Assembly: GCA_964030475.1 (NCBI GenBank)
Contig: CAXIPT010000002.1
Span: forward strand, 13,567,169-13,631,168
DNA: 64,000 bases
Source of the DNA: Tethya wilhelma
Taxonomy: Eukaryota; Porifera; Demospongiae; Tethyida; Tethyidae
Direction: 5' to 3'
Shown: positions 1-11,372 of the stretch, one piece after another
Layout: every line of letters starts with the position of its first letter
Numbering within the stretch: position 1 is the first letter of the stretch
Position numbers and translations under genes: made by a program
The notes under the pieces: model-generated
What the model was told of the DNA's origin: nothing
The model's database searches: none
The model's input: only the letters and a program-made list of their open reading frames with translations

Positions 1-284
1 TGTTGACCTCCTTCTATCATGTAGCAAGATGAAGCCATTGAGAGTGTCATTCGTAAACAAGATAATCCTTCTCCCTACATCATTGGGACAGGGAAGGACT
101 TTCTTCACCAACACAACTATTCCTTGCAAGTGTGTGTGATTTAAAAAGCTTAGATGTTCAGAGATGAACAAAGCTTTGAAATCTCAGGAAATACAGCATT
201 TTGCAAGATTAAATTTCAAAATAATTTCAATTCTTGTACGTAAACTACCTTTCTTTTTTTACTCAAGAGCTGACGTTCTTCAGA

Positions 285-365
285 TAATTTAGTAACAAAC
301 ACACACACAAACAGACAAAATGACTACCACAATCCTCTACACATGTTAACATGTCAAGGCTTAAT
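285..365 (+). repeat. Divergent terminus of a dispersed repeat
   Basis: A CA/GACA-rich stretch is followed by a block that resembles the right end of the repeat at 2944-3617: cagacaaaatgactaccac, then the closing aaggcttaatga. It is a diverged fragment of the same family, also present inverted near 55.6 kb. Family class unknown. Confidence 0.5.
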
Positions 366-731
366 GATGAAGAGTTAAGCAAGCAAGCCACGGGGTATAT
401 TCATACCAATGCTTTCAAGAAGAGTACATCAAACATGACGACACGTGCATTTTGTTCGTGGGTGAATGATGAATTGTTCTGTTCGAGTTTTCTTGAACCT
501 GGTGTTCCTTGGAAAATATCTGTCGAGGTGGCCAGAAGGTGGCTGCACAAAATGGGGTTTGAAGTAAAAAGGATCACCAAAGGGATTCATACTAATGGGT
601 ATGAGAGAGAAGACGTTATTCACGACAGAAAAGAGTTTCTAAAGAAAATGACAGCACTAGGATTCCTCTATCAATCAAGTGCACATTTCACAGAATGGAA
701 CAAAATACACAGAAATGCACTAGGCAGCTAG
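351..731 (+). pseudogene. Transposase-like N-terminal fragment (126 codons)
   Basis: This open frame contains ISVEVARRWLHKMGF, then GIHTNGYEREDVIHDRKEF and FLKKMTALGF. That resembles the helix-turn-helix region, 'GxxxDGHEREDVVxYR' box and following helix that precede DDE nuclease domains in transposon proteins of sponges and other eukaryotes. The family link is from memory, not a search. No catalytic DDE domain follows in frame; the next 500 bp is non-coding. It begins inside a dispersed repeat terminus. I read it as a piece of a decayed DNA transposon. An exon of a host gene cannot be excluded. Confidence 0.45.
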
Positions 732-1329
732 AGTAAAACCGATATTACATCTATCGTAAAATACTTCAAATTAAATATACATGGTGTATTTGTGTTACGA
801 TAGACTATATGGTATGATTTTTCATTGCACAACTTTATTGGAAATGAATGTGCTAAAAGAAAACGAGCATCTTCTGATTGTTCAGAACCTGACAACAAGA
901 ACCCTGCCTGCATGTTAAAGTTAAAACACTAAGGGGCTTGTCACGATTTACCATCAGGAGTATTTATGACCAGAAGGTAATCCTTGTGTACCTGACATAG
1001 GTACATGTATGTGCTTCTATGACACAATCTCAAGTTGCCCTGGTGAGTGTACCACGTCTTTCAATACCAAAAAGTGAAGTTAGCAAAAGGCACTGAGCTG
1101 CAGATAGTCGCCCATTGTGCATGACACAAACTACTGCCTCACACACTTTCGCAGCCACATGTCAATATCGTTTCCAATTTAATTAGGCGTCACCTGAAAA
1201 CAATTCGCTTCCAAAAAGGCGCCTCTAATTGGAACCGTAATTATAATTGTGGTCGGGGCTAAACAGCGCCTATATTAGAAAGTTAAGTTATAATTTTAAG
1301 ACCAAGGACAGCCCTCGGCCCTCGAATGG

Positions 1330-1780
1330 ACGTTTAGAGGCTCAGCATATTGCCAGCTCATATGAGATTCCAACAAAATCAAGCAGCTCTTGGCCAAGGG
1401 CTAACAAAGACGACAATTTCCATGATGTCATCTGGACTGATGAATGTAGTGTCCAAATGGAGTCACATCGAAGGCATTGCTGCAGAAAAATTGGAGAGGC
1501 ACCAAGAAACAAACCATGGTATGTGTATGAGCATGAGAAGCCATTGTATTTTTTTTAACCACAAATACTGTATGGTTTCTCTACAGAGCTAAACACCCTA
1601 CTAAAGTCCATGCATGCATGGGCAGAGATCAGCTGGAGAGGAAGTACTGAATATGTATATTTGAGGGGAAGATGAATGCCCCCTTGTTCATCAAAATATT
1701 ATGTACTACCCTCTTGCCATTCGTTCGAACAATCTTTGCAGATGGGCACAGCTTTATGGGCAATGAAGAACTGTACATGT
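1330..1780 (+). pseudogene. Decayed Tc1/mariner-like (DDE) transposase
   Basis: Three fragments in different frames line up in order with a Tc1/IS630-type transposase core. DVIWTDECSVQ (about 1423-1455) holds the first catalytic Asp and is followed by HRRHCCRKIGEAPRNKP. KHPTKVHAWAEISWRG lies near 1590-1640. NAPLFIKIL, LLPFVRTIFADGH and SFMGN lie near 1676-1760. The middle piece is displaced by about 60 bp of unrelated sequence and frameshifts. The NDPKH box that should follow is lost. It is a dead element copy. No terminal inverted repeats were located. Confidence 0.65.
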
Positions 1781-2943
1781 AATAAGGATTCTGCTGAACT
1801 GCAGAGGTGAATTCTGAAGTATATTATCACTCATTACATCATTGGTAATTAATGTTGTTTGTATGTATGTTCTGGTGATCACCACATTGCTGTTCTGATT
1901 ATACTACAGGTGAACACTCAATTTTATTAACAGAAATGGAAAAGGGGGTTGTGTCAGCATTTGATGCTGTATCAAACAGGTTACTACTATACATCAAAAT
2001 ACCTTAAATTTTCCAAATAAAGCCCACCATACACAGCTTTGGAGCCAGAAATCAGAAAGGAAATAGATCATAGTAGTACATGTATAATTATATACAAGCT
2101 GTAGTTAACACTGGTCCAATTCCCTTACTCCCAAACTGACCTATCAAAATCTACCTAGTGACACTATAAAAGATGTACACCAGACTTTCATGTCAGTTTC
2201 CAGTTTCAAAGGAGCAGAGGTCAAAGCTTCAATCAATGGCAATATAATTCTTGGACTCACCAGGCAACATGTCAAGAATCTCTCACTCTCAGTCATCATC
2301 CTCAGGCAATGTCATCAATGTTGAATGATGTCATTGCCAATTTGTGAAGCAAGCCACTTTACATTTAGAAAGACGACCATAAGGGATGAAGATTAACTGT
2401 TGCGAATGTTGAAAACAAGCTCCGGTTTAAATACGGAGTGAAACTTACATGGAAAGGTAAGCCAACACAGGCAATTGGTAACCAAACAACTACTAGTGGT
2501 GGTGTAGAACACCAAATCATAGTATTGGAATTAATCTGAAGCTGGATATACTGACTTCCATGAATCAATACGTTTAATTACAAACAAACTAATTATTGCC
2601 TATCTGCTAGCATACCTATAACAGGGATGCAACATTTGCAATGAGAATTAAAATTTAATTCCTCTAGAAACCTCATACTTGACTGAAAGAGATTGTCATT
2701 GGACAAGAACCTACTGACAATGGACAAGAGAACTCAATAACATAAATAGGAATACCAATCAAAACAACTATGTCAACAAGCTATATATTTGCACCGCACC
2801 TGACATGTGTGGTGGACACCCTGGAAGGTTATATATATACCCAAAATAGCTACATAATCGTATTATACATAGAGGAAGAAACTTTACCAAGACTTTGAAG
2901 AAACGCCTGCAAGAGACATTTCGAGACATCAAATGAAATACAG

Positions 2944-3617
2944 AGAAACAATGAAGGCACCGATGGTGCATAAGCCTCGGCGCACTCAACTATACTAGCA
3001 CACTTATATGCATACACAGTGTAACTTGAGTGTAACATAACTCATATCACTGAAAACTTCAAAACTACAGGCTATGATGCATCTAGTGGCCAGCATAGCT
3101 AACACGGCTGTGGTGAAGCAGCATATGTCACAGACTATAAACCAGATGAGCTCTGCTATAGCTGCTGCAAAGTCTAGCACTGCATGAGCTGGGCCTCACT
3201 GAGTAAGAGCCTAGTACTGTGACCACTGAGCTATAATGATCTAGCTTGTGTAAAGTCTTTGCATGCCCTATATGCTTACATAGAAAGCAGACAGCCATGC
3301 ATGCAAAGAGCCATGCAGCATTGCACCGGGCTCAGCAACACAAATTCTAGATAACGCACACCAAATTAGTAGGCGTGGTCTCGAAGCTAAGCGCTCAAAG
3401 AAGCACAAAAGCCTCAAAACTCAAGAACTACAGTGTTTTGGACAGCAAAAAATATATTTTTACAAGATCATTCAGAGTTATGAACGTAAGTACCATCAAT
3501 TTTGTCGCTAGAGTTGTCTTTCTTGAGATTTCGATGGGACAGACAGACAGACAGACAGACAAAACGACTACCGTAACCCTCTGCACGTGCTACGCACGCG
3601 CCGAGGCTTAATGAGGA
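2944..3617 (+). repeat. Dispersed repeat, copy A (about 670 bp)
   Basis: This block recurs inverted at about 55606-56290. Shared landmarks are the end gaaggcaccgatggtgcat with gcctcggcgc, an internal segment with tctagataacgcacac, a 4-bp GACA repeat (about 3540-3562), and a GC-rich end near cacgtgctacgcacgcgcc. No coding capacity is evident. The class is unknown; a non-autonomous DNA element is the best guess. Confidence 0.65.
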
Positions 3618-4221
3618 GAAACATTCACCTGGCTGTGGCAGTCTGTAGGGTGTATTTATTGCAGTCCTGTGAGAGTCTACCAGAGTTTATACTTTGCAGG
3701 CAAAAAGGCAACAAAGTAAGTGCACTAATCATGTACAATGGGCCAAAAGCCATCACTGCATGTACAGAAGAGTCATTTAAAAATATTTCACATTTGCAGC
3801 TTATAAGCTGGCCAGCTTGCAGCAATTGTACACCATGACATGCATATACAAGAATATACTGCATCAATTAATTTTCATCGCTATCGATTAGGCCGTGTGA
3901 ATTACTTGTTTATCATCCCTATCCATCCTGTAATCACCATCCATTCATACATTTTTTGATGTGGATATTACCATATATCAGGTTTTAAACGCAAGTGATA
4001 AATAATTGATGCGAGTTTCTGCAACATTCGCAAAAATAAAATGCAATGTAATGAACTAAAATAAATGCGAACTTTGATTCTGAAACGTGTGATTCTTGAA
4101 CTCAAGAACATGTACACAGAGTATGTGGTACATATGAAAATCAATTTGAGTGTTACACTGAAGAATTAGTATTTTAAACCAATAAACCTAGTTCCTTCTC
4201 CTGATCAAGTACAACTACCAG

Positions 4222-4350
4222 CTAGTGAAGCTCTCAATATACGTGGATGACATTGTATTCGGTGCTTATGGTGAGGACAAGTAAGCTGCCTGTAAACTGT
4301 TGGTGAAGCAGCAAGTGCTATTGGAGGGAATAAAATTTGGCGGATTGTCA
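4222..4350 (+). pseudogene. BEL/Pao-like reverse transcriptase fragment
   Basis: The frame reads KLSIYVDDIVFGAYGEDK, a stop, then AACKLLVKQQVLLEGIKFGG. YVDD is the catalytic box of retrotransposon reverse transcriptases. The following acidic and helical spacing resembles the BEL/Pao group. An in-frame stop and the absence of flanking reverse transcriptase domains show that it is dead. Confidence 0.5.
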
Positions 4351-4639
4351 GAAATTTTATTATGTTTGGTGGATTTTATTTTAGCAGTAGCACACGGAGC
4401 AATACACGTATTCCATATGTGCGTGTGCAAAAATGACTGTCTTGCCAATTTAATATTGACAGATCTTACCAAACTGCTAATCCACCAAATTTTTGTGTTA
4501 TATATGGTATACCTTAGTCTTGCCAACATTTGCTCCTCCCATACACTCTGCATCGGCGGAGCAAATGTGAGTGTGTAGCTTCGTGAGACTAACGACACCT
4601 TACTGACTCTGGGTGATATTCATGTGATTTCACAGGGTC

Positions 4640-5573
4640 AGTGATCAACTTCTCCAAGAGTCATTTTGAACATGAGCTAAAAACAATGTTTGGTGAGAAG
4701 AGTCAAATATTCAGGTCAGTAGACACGTACCACTTTAGTCCATGTGAATAATCATTATTTATTTATTTGTGTGGAGCAACTACAGCTAAAATACACGGGT
4801 GCACACTCAAGCAAGGAGCAGTAATGCTATTGGGGACAGATGAGTGCAAGGTTCCCTACTTTGGTCTTGTCCAGGAGATATTTGTGGACAATAGAGAAGT
4901 GTATGTTGGACTGGAAGCAGCAGATACTTGCTACTATTGCACACATACCAACTCATGGATTGTTAAATCCACAGAGAAACTCAATGTTGTAAAATATAAT
5001 GGAGAGACTTTGACTTGGCCTAGAGAAATAATAAACGCATTATCAATTAACCCTCAAATATTCAATTTAGTATGTACTGTTTCTAACCGCAATTGTTACC
5101 CATATCTACCAATTCATCTTTAATCAATGTGTACACCTAACTCAGCTACAATTTACAGTTGCTATTGGCAGACCATTTTCTAACAGTTCAAAGGCTGTAG
5201 GCGTTTCATTCCCTAGCTAAGATACACCACATGGCAGGCCACAGTTCAATGAAGTGCATGCATATGGTATGTGGAGTGCATGGAGGAAAGTAACAGTTAC
5301 TGTTGAACATTGACAAAAGAGATACTCTGATGGATGTAGTACCTGTGTATGAAGGTGCACCTGTAAGTTGCTCAGTCATAGAAACATGATGCAACTATTA
5401 TTTTAAAGCGAGAAAATTTATTGCATACAGAATGTATTTGAAACAGACGATCATGATGAAGAAGTGCTTGTAATGGACATAAGGAATTACAACGACCAAG
5501 AACAAGACAATGAGAATGCTTATAGAGAATACTTATTTAAAATGAACATAAATCTTAATGATGCCAATAAATA
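4640..5573 (+). pseudogene. Possible multi-exon ORF relic, unknown family
   Basis: Coding-like pieces lie in order on the + strand: VINFSKSHFEHELKTMFGEK (about 4640-4715); a 118-codon frame at 4767-5123 containing KVPYFGLVQEIFVDNREVY and TNSWIVKSTEKLNVVKYN; and an acidic tail with DDHDEEVLVMDIRNYN ending near 5573, followed by AATAAA. The 'PxFGxVxEI..' pattern resembles a domain in transposon-derived proteins of cnidarians, sponges and fish. I do not recognise the family with certainty. It may be a single-copy gene with introns or a transposon remnant. Confidence 0.35.
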
Positions 5574-5878
5574 ATAAAGAACCAACCCATATGGTTACAT
5601 CATATCCTTCATTCATCACCCGACCACGTGTACACTATAACTCTTGGTGTTTGTCATTGATTTTGATCATCCATGACTATATTAGCAATTATATTGTAAC
5701 TTTTTTGAGCACATTCAAATCTGTAATGCATATATAGTAACTTTCAAGGTTCTCTCTGCATGCATATCATGCATTACTTCATGAGGAAGGGCTGAGTGCG
5801 TTGTTATGACAATAACGCGTTAATTTGATTAATATTCACCTTGCACGTGTAGTGTTAGTGCACCAAGCTACAAGAACA

Positions 5879-6439
5879 ATGCCTCAAGAACAGAAGAAGC
5901 TATATCTCCTTTTGACTTACCCAAGTCTCATTCCATTTCTGATGCAAGTAATCAGACTGTTTGATACCTTTCAACAGTGGAGGAGCTCTCAGCAAATGTC
6001 CATACATGCTGCCACAAACGGTAACATAAATGGTGATACCCTTCAGGACACAGCTGAAGGACAAGGTAGGGATCTTCAGTATATATACATGTTAACTGTT
6101 ATAATAGATTTTGAGTTTTCTTCATCCTTATTGTGTTAACATTTATTAAAAATAATTGTTAATTTTACAGTAAATCATTGTACATTGTCAACAAACTCAT
6201 GTAGGTAGCGATGAAGAGTCATCAGTCACTAGTGAAATTTCTGCCGAACAAATCTCTGATGCAATTAGCGGTATGTCAGCAACAGGAATTGCATTGTCTT
6301 GTTAATTTCATTGTTGTAACTAACTGCAGATAAGAGTGATGACGATGAAAATGATCACTCAAGGGTGACTAGTACTAGTGATGATTCAGCTGCAGAGTTG
6401 CATGAACCTCCATGCAAGAAACCATGCCATGGTTTATAA
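5879..6439 (+). CDS. Candidate small three-exon gene, acidic protein
   Basis: ATG at 5879 opens a frame to a donor at 6065|GTAGGG. It continues in phase from an acceptor near 6207 (exon with GSDEESSVTSEISAEQ), then from an acceptor near 6330 (DKSDDDENDHSRVTS) to a TAA near 6437-6439. Both junctions keep frame and use GT-AG sites. The product is about 120 residues: a hydrophobic N-terminal third, then a Ser/Asp/Glu-rich tail ending in KKPCHGL. No domain is recognised. The acidic tail could be low-complexity regulatory sequence. It could also be the 3' end of a longer gene that includes the relic just upstream. Confidence 0.35.
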
Positions 6440-6539
6440 ACAATGACATTATGTAATTTCTACTCCTGTTATCATAATATACCAATTATCATTCACATTA
6501 TTATTCAAAATACTGCTAATATATTATTGTCATGAATTG

Positions 6540-6970
6540 CACTGATTAGGCATACAATCATAGCAATGTTTGCAGTAAAGCTGGTTGCCATCTAGAGCAA
6601 GTGCATACTTGTGGGGGTTTTTTTGTACATGACCACTTTCAACTTGTTCTTGCCATGTAGGGTCTAATTATGGTGTCTTGCAGACATCTTTTATTCATTG
6701 ACTTCTTATGTAGTGCTCAGTGATAAGTTAAGGAGTCCCAGTGTTATTCCTGCATAAAGTAGGTTTGAGGGAAAATTTAGGCTTTGGTCCGATAGATCCA
6801 CTTATTTCGCCAGCGAAAGCTCACTAACACTGTTACAGTTAGCATAGTCTGACAATAGATATTACTGACCTGGCTTCCCTTTAAATCGCATGATATTCAC
6901 GTCTTTAGGACTCTTAGGTAGCTTCAGACTTGCGTGGACATAGCCCGGGCAGTCTTTCCTTTTTAACTGG
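6540..6970 (-). CDS. Candidate gene fragment with CxxC knuckle (two putative exons)
   Basis: On the minus strand, a strong acceptor (ttttccag) near 6970 precedes an exon reading KRKDCPGYVHASLKLPK and SPKDVNIMRFKGKP. It ends at a good donor (gtcagt) near 6888. A second frame-compatible block near 6540-6670 reads TWQEQVESGHVQKNPHKYAL and LDGNQLYCKHCYDC before a stop. The LDGNQLYCKHC segment resembles the zinc knuckle of BED/CGGBP1-type proteins, often transposon-derived. The second acceptor is weak and no 5' exon was found, so this may be a gene fragment or a domesticated or decayed transposon piece. Confidence 0.35.
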
Positions 6971-8168
6971 AAAATTAGTCACATGCACACGTCCATGATC
7001 AGTGCACACACCCCCACTGGCACCATAGCACTGTTACGTGTTGCAATTGGTAGCACTTGAATGCTACAGTAGCACCATCTGTGAAGTTAACACCAGGTTT
7101 GGTGTATCCATGTACCCATTAACAGTTTTAAAAAAGTTTAGCACTGTATGATTTGCCATTATAGCACTATACTTGTGTTACAGTAACATTTTCAATGTCA
7201 AGACTACACTGATAGGTAGCAGTAGCACTATTTGTGCTATGATAACACTGGTAGGTTTGTGCTAGTGTGGCACCTATATTGCTGACATTACACCACACTT
7301 GGAAATGACCCATTTGTCACCACTGTGGAACTGAAGACTGGTTGAGAGATGAGGGTACCCACTACCCAGTGTGTGAGGCTTATTTGAGCCAGAAAAAAAG
7401 GCTCTTGTGCCGAAGAGATCAAAGTGAAACTTTTGACTTGTATTAGACTTTTGTAGACGGTGACTTTTTGTTTGTGTTTCATGTACTGTACATGTGAGCG
7501 TGTTTTTGCACACTTTTCATAGGAAGTGAAACAATAAATACTGTTAAAAATAAAAACAAATGCGTCTTCCATCCCCAATTTTCAAATATACAGTTGAATG
7601 ATAGACAGAAAACATGGCCTGAGTGGTGTTTGAGGTTTGAGTTCACTAACACTATGTGATATTATACTAATAGAGATTAACCGAGTTAACCAGAGTTAAC
7701 GGATTCTGTTGTGGGTAGCTTTGAGCACGTGCAGTAGTCATTTGCTACTACGAGGCTGCCGGTGGACTACTAGCTAAGTGACCTGTGGGCTTATTCCAAC
7801 CACTTGCGAGTTTCCTCCATTTAAGGAGGTGGTCCATTTTTAGCTAGTTCTCCCCTAACTTCTATTGGGGTGATTGCGTCATCTGGGGGAGGTATTCACC
7901 TTGCCCCCAATCAGTAGGGCACCGGGGGCGTGGCCAATCGCACTATCGCTCTTGGTTGCCCTACAACACTTTGCCCACAAATTAGCTATACTGATCATGT
8001 ACAATTACAGAGTTTGATAGCATGCGATTGGAAGAATGGAAGTTAAAGAAGCTATAAATTGCAATGGCTGAATATCTTATCAGGAGCTTATGATCTACTA
8101 TTGTTTTTGCAATGTTACGTAGTATAACTTTGTTTTATTTCGCACTACTGCAGGAGCCAATCCTAACA

Positions 8169-9017
8169 CAGGGTTCTCCCTAAAGAGTGTTAGCGTGGTA
8201 CTGCGCCACGCTGGTAGCAATACAAGTCAGCAGGTTAAAGTTCATTGATTAATGGTAGTGCTCTAATTAAACAAACGAAAAATTTTCAATTGCCACGTGT
8301 TTGTAATTGTGAACATTCAAACGCCTTGAAGAATGAGTCAGTCAAGGCTGTCAGACTACTTTAGAGCAGGAGAAAAACGACCTCATGCTATTGATAGTGA
8401 TTCTCAAGAAGCAGAAGTAAGTGACAATGAATCTGAAGAGATTACACAAAAAGAATCATGCGGCATTTCTACTACTAGTACTGTCACGAGTTCAAAGTCT
8501 AAACACAAGCAAGAAAAGTAGGAATCTCAGTGGGAGAATGAATTCTCTTGGGTTTTTCTTGAAGATGGTGGTATGTACTGTAAATTATGTAAGCGATTTA
8601 ACACAAGAAATGAGAGAGAAGAGAGTTAAAACTCAACTAAGGAATCGTATGACTACATCTACATTAGACAATCTTATGAGAATTTGAATTGAAGGAGCCC
8701 CATTGGAGGACTTTGATTTTAACACTGCAGTAGATACCTGGTCTAAACTCAGAAACAGAAGACTCAAAGTATAGAGTAATAAATTGTTTAGAACATGCAA
8801 GACAATTAATTTTGAGTATTAAAATTTGATGCAAATCATTGAATATAATTGCAAAAATAAGGTCCTAGAATGCACCAGAACTGCTATCGGGGACACTAAA
8901 AATGCAAAAATTTCTGGGGGAGCATGCCCCCAGACCCCCCTAGAAGGGCTGTGTGCTTTGTGCACACAGGACTCAACCTTCATACCACTCTGAAAAAAAT
9001 TTCTAGGGAGAACCCTG
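8169..9017 (+). mobile_element. Decayed hAT-like element with TIRs
   Basis: The ends are inverted repeats: CAGGGTTCTCCCTA at 8169 and its complement ending at 9017. A direct CTAACA flanks both ends (8163-8168 and 9018-9023). Inside is a broken ORF: MSQSRLSDYFRAGEKR at 8333, then in another frame QWENEFSWVFLEDGG with MYCKLCKRF (a TTF/BED-like zinc knuckle), then FNTAVDTWSKLRNRRL. The subterminal run agcatgccccc agacccccc is typical of hAT elements. hAT insertions normally make 8-bp duplications; only 6 bp match here. Most of the transposase is missing. Confidence 0.75.
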
Positions 9018-9249
9018 CTAACAATCCAGTTTCTAAGGTTTGTGATGTGATTGGCTAGATGCTTTAAAGTCACTGAGACGGTATTGGGTGAAACACTTCC
9101 ATGGATGGGACAAGTACACCATTGTCCATAATAGAATCAGACATGAGGAATAACAGAGACAGCAATCTATGTAGAATGTCCAACGCAACAAATTAACTGG
9201 CCATTTCTAAGGATGATCAAGTAGGTATGTACACACCATGTGAGCAATA

Positions 9250-9698
9250 GTCCTTTTCGTTATACGTTACGAGGAATGCAATTAATGCGAAATGAATTAC
9301 TAGCTACATCCGTAGTCGATTTACACCCCACCCACCAAAGTTTTTCCATTGCTCCAATACAAAATTTGCAATATTCACGCGTGCATATGCTGGCACATAT
9401 ACCGAATATTCTAAAACAGCGAAGATCATGTAAAACTGCAGTCTTTTGGCTACATCATGGAAGTTGTTCCGTACAGTCTGAGTTATCTACCACAGAGTTA
9501 CAAGTGCTTGAAATTGAAGACTTTTATCAGGCAAATAATGTAGTTACTGAGATATACAATTTGCCAAGCCAGCTAGATTTGGTGCTCTATTACATCACAA
9601 ACTCGAGTACAGCAGTAAAAACGCTTGTTCAACTCCGGATGTAGCCTGTACGTTTAATCAATGACGCAATGTATTCTTTTGCTTATAACGAAAAGGTC
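9250..9698. mobile_element. TA-flanked TIR element (MITE, 449 bp)
   Basis: The 15-bp ends gtccttttcgttata (9250-9264) and tataacgaaaaggtc (9684-9698) are inverted repeats with one mismatch. TA flanks both sides (9248-9249 and 9699-9700), as expected for Tc1/mariner-type insertion. A 134-codon open frame spans most of it but resembles nothing known to me and begins outside the element, so I treat it as chance. Probably a non-autonomous element. Confidence 0.7.
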
Positions 9699-9704
9699 TA
9701 TTAC

Positions 9705-11372
9705 ACTATTGAGGCTCTGCTATTAAGGGATCCCATATGAATACTATCTTTGAAAGTGTGCACTATGAGATAATACCAGTACCTCAAGTTGTTTGTATCC
9801 TCTGCTCTAGGCAGTTGAGGCAAGCCCAACCAACACCCACTATGCAGCATTGAGGCAATATTCTGCAATAATGTTGCAGTGGGTGTGGCTTTATTCATGT
9901 AATCATCCGTTATTACAGTTACAGAACATGTTGCTTGGAGGAGAAAGCCTTTCAACTTCTTGCAACATGGTTTTGACAATACCACTTTTTGTAGATTAAA
10001 TTTCATGTTGAATAAATTTTCGTAACATCACCATACTACGCAGGCTCACCCACTATTTTGAAACAGGAGTGTTTTAATTTTATGTGTTTGGTTACGGGCT
10101 ACCGTTTGCTCATGAATATTTTAATGAGCACGCGTAGTTATTTTAGTGCGGAGCAAACCGCAACTTGTGCAAAACTGTTGGCATGATTTTTTGGCGTCAG
10201 TTTTTTTCCAAAGTATTCCGCGTGTGACCGTATAAAGTGGCTCTTTTTAACCGGATTGTATGTGGGCAGGGCCAGATCTAAAAAGAAATTTGACAGCACG
10301 TTCAACGACAGAGAAACGGCAGCTTTTGTCTTCGCTTCTGCTACAGAATCACGACAAGAAGTAAGTTTGAGCTACCATTTTTTTCATACTATAAGAAAGA
10401 GAAGCCAACCGAATAGATTTGGCCCTGCAGAGAGTTGGAAATAAGCGTCTAACGCTCCCATAGTCGATCTGGAACATTGCCTCTTGAAATAAACTGACGC
10501 CAAAAATTTTTGGCTACTCCTTCTGTTGGTATCTCTGAGTGTAGTAAGCCTGCTGAGGTTGTCTTTTCGCTGTTTAGGCCTGAAAGTTAAAAAGAATAAC
10601 TGTCTAAGCTGTTTAAAATTTGGCAGGAAATTGCTGCAGTAATTTGCCAAAAAGAAACTTTTTATTTTTGCTCATTAAATATTCATTACAGAATGTACCC
10701 CGTAACCTTAATATTTTCATACTTACAGCTACTACGAAAATTTATCGACTACAAACAAAACTTGCACAATTTAAGTTATACACTGTGAAACAATATTGCA
10801 CAGTGTATGGTTTATTACTGTCAATTCTCAGGAGGTATGACACAAGTACGCTTTCCTCCAAAAAGAATTTCAGATTACCTCTGTTAGTTGGTCCACAGTC
10901 ATCACTAACTTATGTAGTACACGACCAAGGTATCAAATATAGCTTATCTAAATCTATGAAGAATTTGTGCTTCAATCACAAATAGTTCTTTATCAAATTG
11001 TAGAGCAAAATCTTTGCTTTTTCATGATCTACAGTGGTTTGACAGCAATACTTGTTTCCCCGCAAAACATGTAAATTTTGGACCATATGTTCAAACAACA
11101 TAAGAAATTCAAACCACACTAGAAAATGCCCCACTATATAGTAATATCATAGATCAGAATTTTTTGCTACCACACTAGAAAATGCCCCACTATAATATTA
11201 TAGTAATATCATAGATCAGAATTTTTTGCTACAAACGTTTTCACAAGCACAAGTGGCAAAAATTAAATACACAAAAAATTTACAATCTTCATCGAATATC
11301 AAAATCAGATAAGCATGACTTTTAGCAGCAAAAAATTTTCGATCTACAGAACGGTCATTACTAGTACGATAC
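9705..11372. other. Non-coding stretch downstream of FAM136A exon 2
   Basis: No convincing exon was found. The stretch holds a 58-63-bp tandem duplication at 11113-11233 and AT-rich element-like sequence. The third exon of FAM136A was expected on the minus strand here but was not found. Confidence 0.5.
11113..11233. repeat. Tandem duplication, two about 60-bp units
   Basis: The unit beginning cacactagaaaatgcccc and ending gaattttttgctac occurs at 11113-11170 and again at 11171-11233. The second copy carries a few extra bases (taatat) in the middle. Likely replication slippage within an old MITE-like sequence. Confidence 0.85.

Noticed and set aside
7274..7578. Minus-strand frames of 79 and 96 codons
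   Set aside because: They lack any recognisable motif or supporting splice sites and share the sequence in competing frames.
9240..9644. 134-codon open frame on the + strand
   Set aside because: It lies almost wholly inside a TA-flanked TIR element, does not begin at a convincing start codon and resembles no family.
11113..11233. Possible CRISPR-like repeat
   Set aside because: Only two adjacent units with no spacers, in an animal genome.
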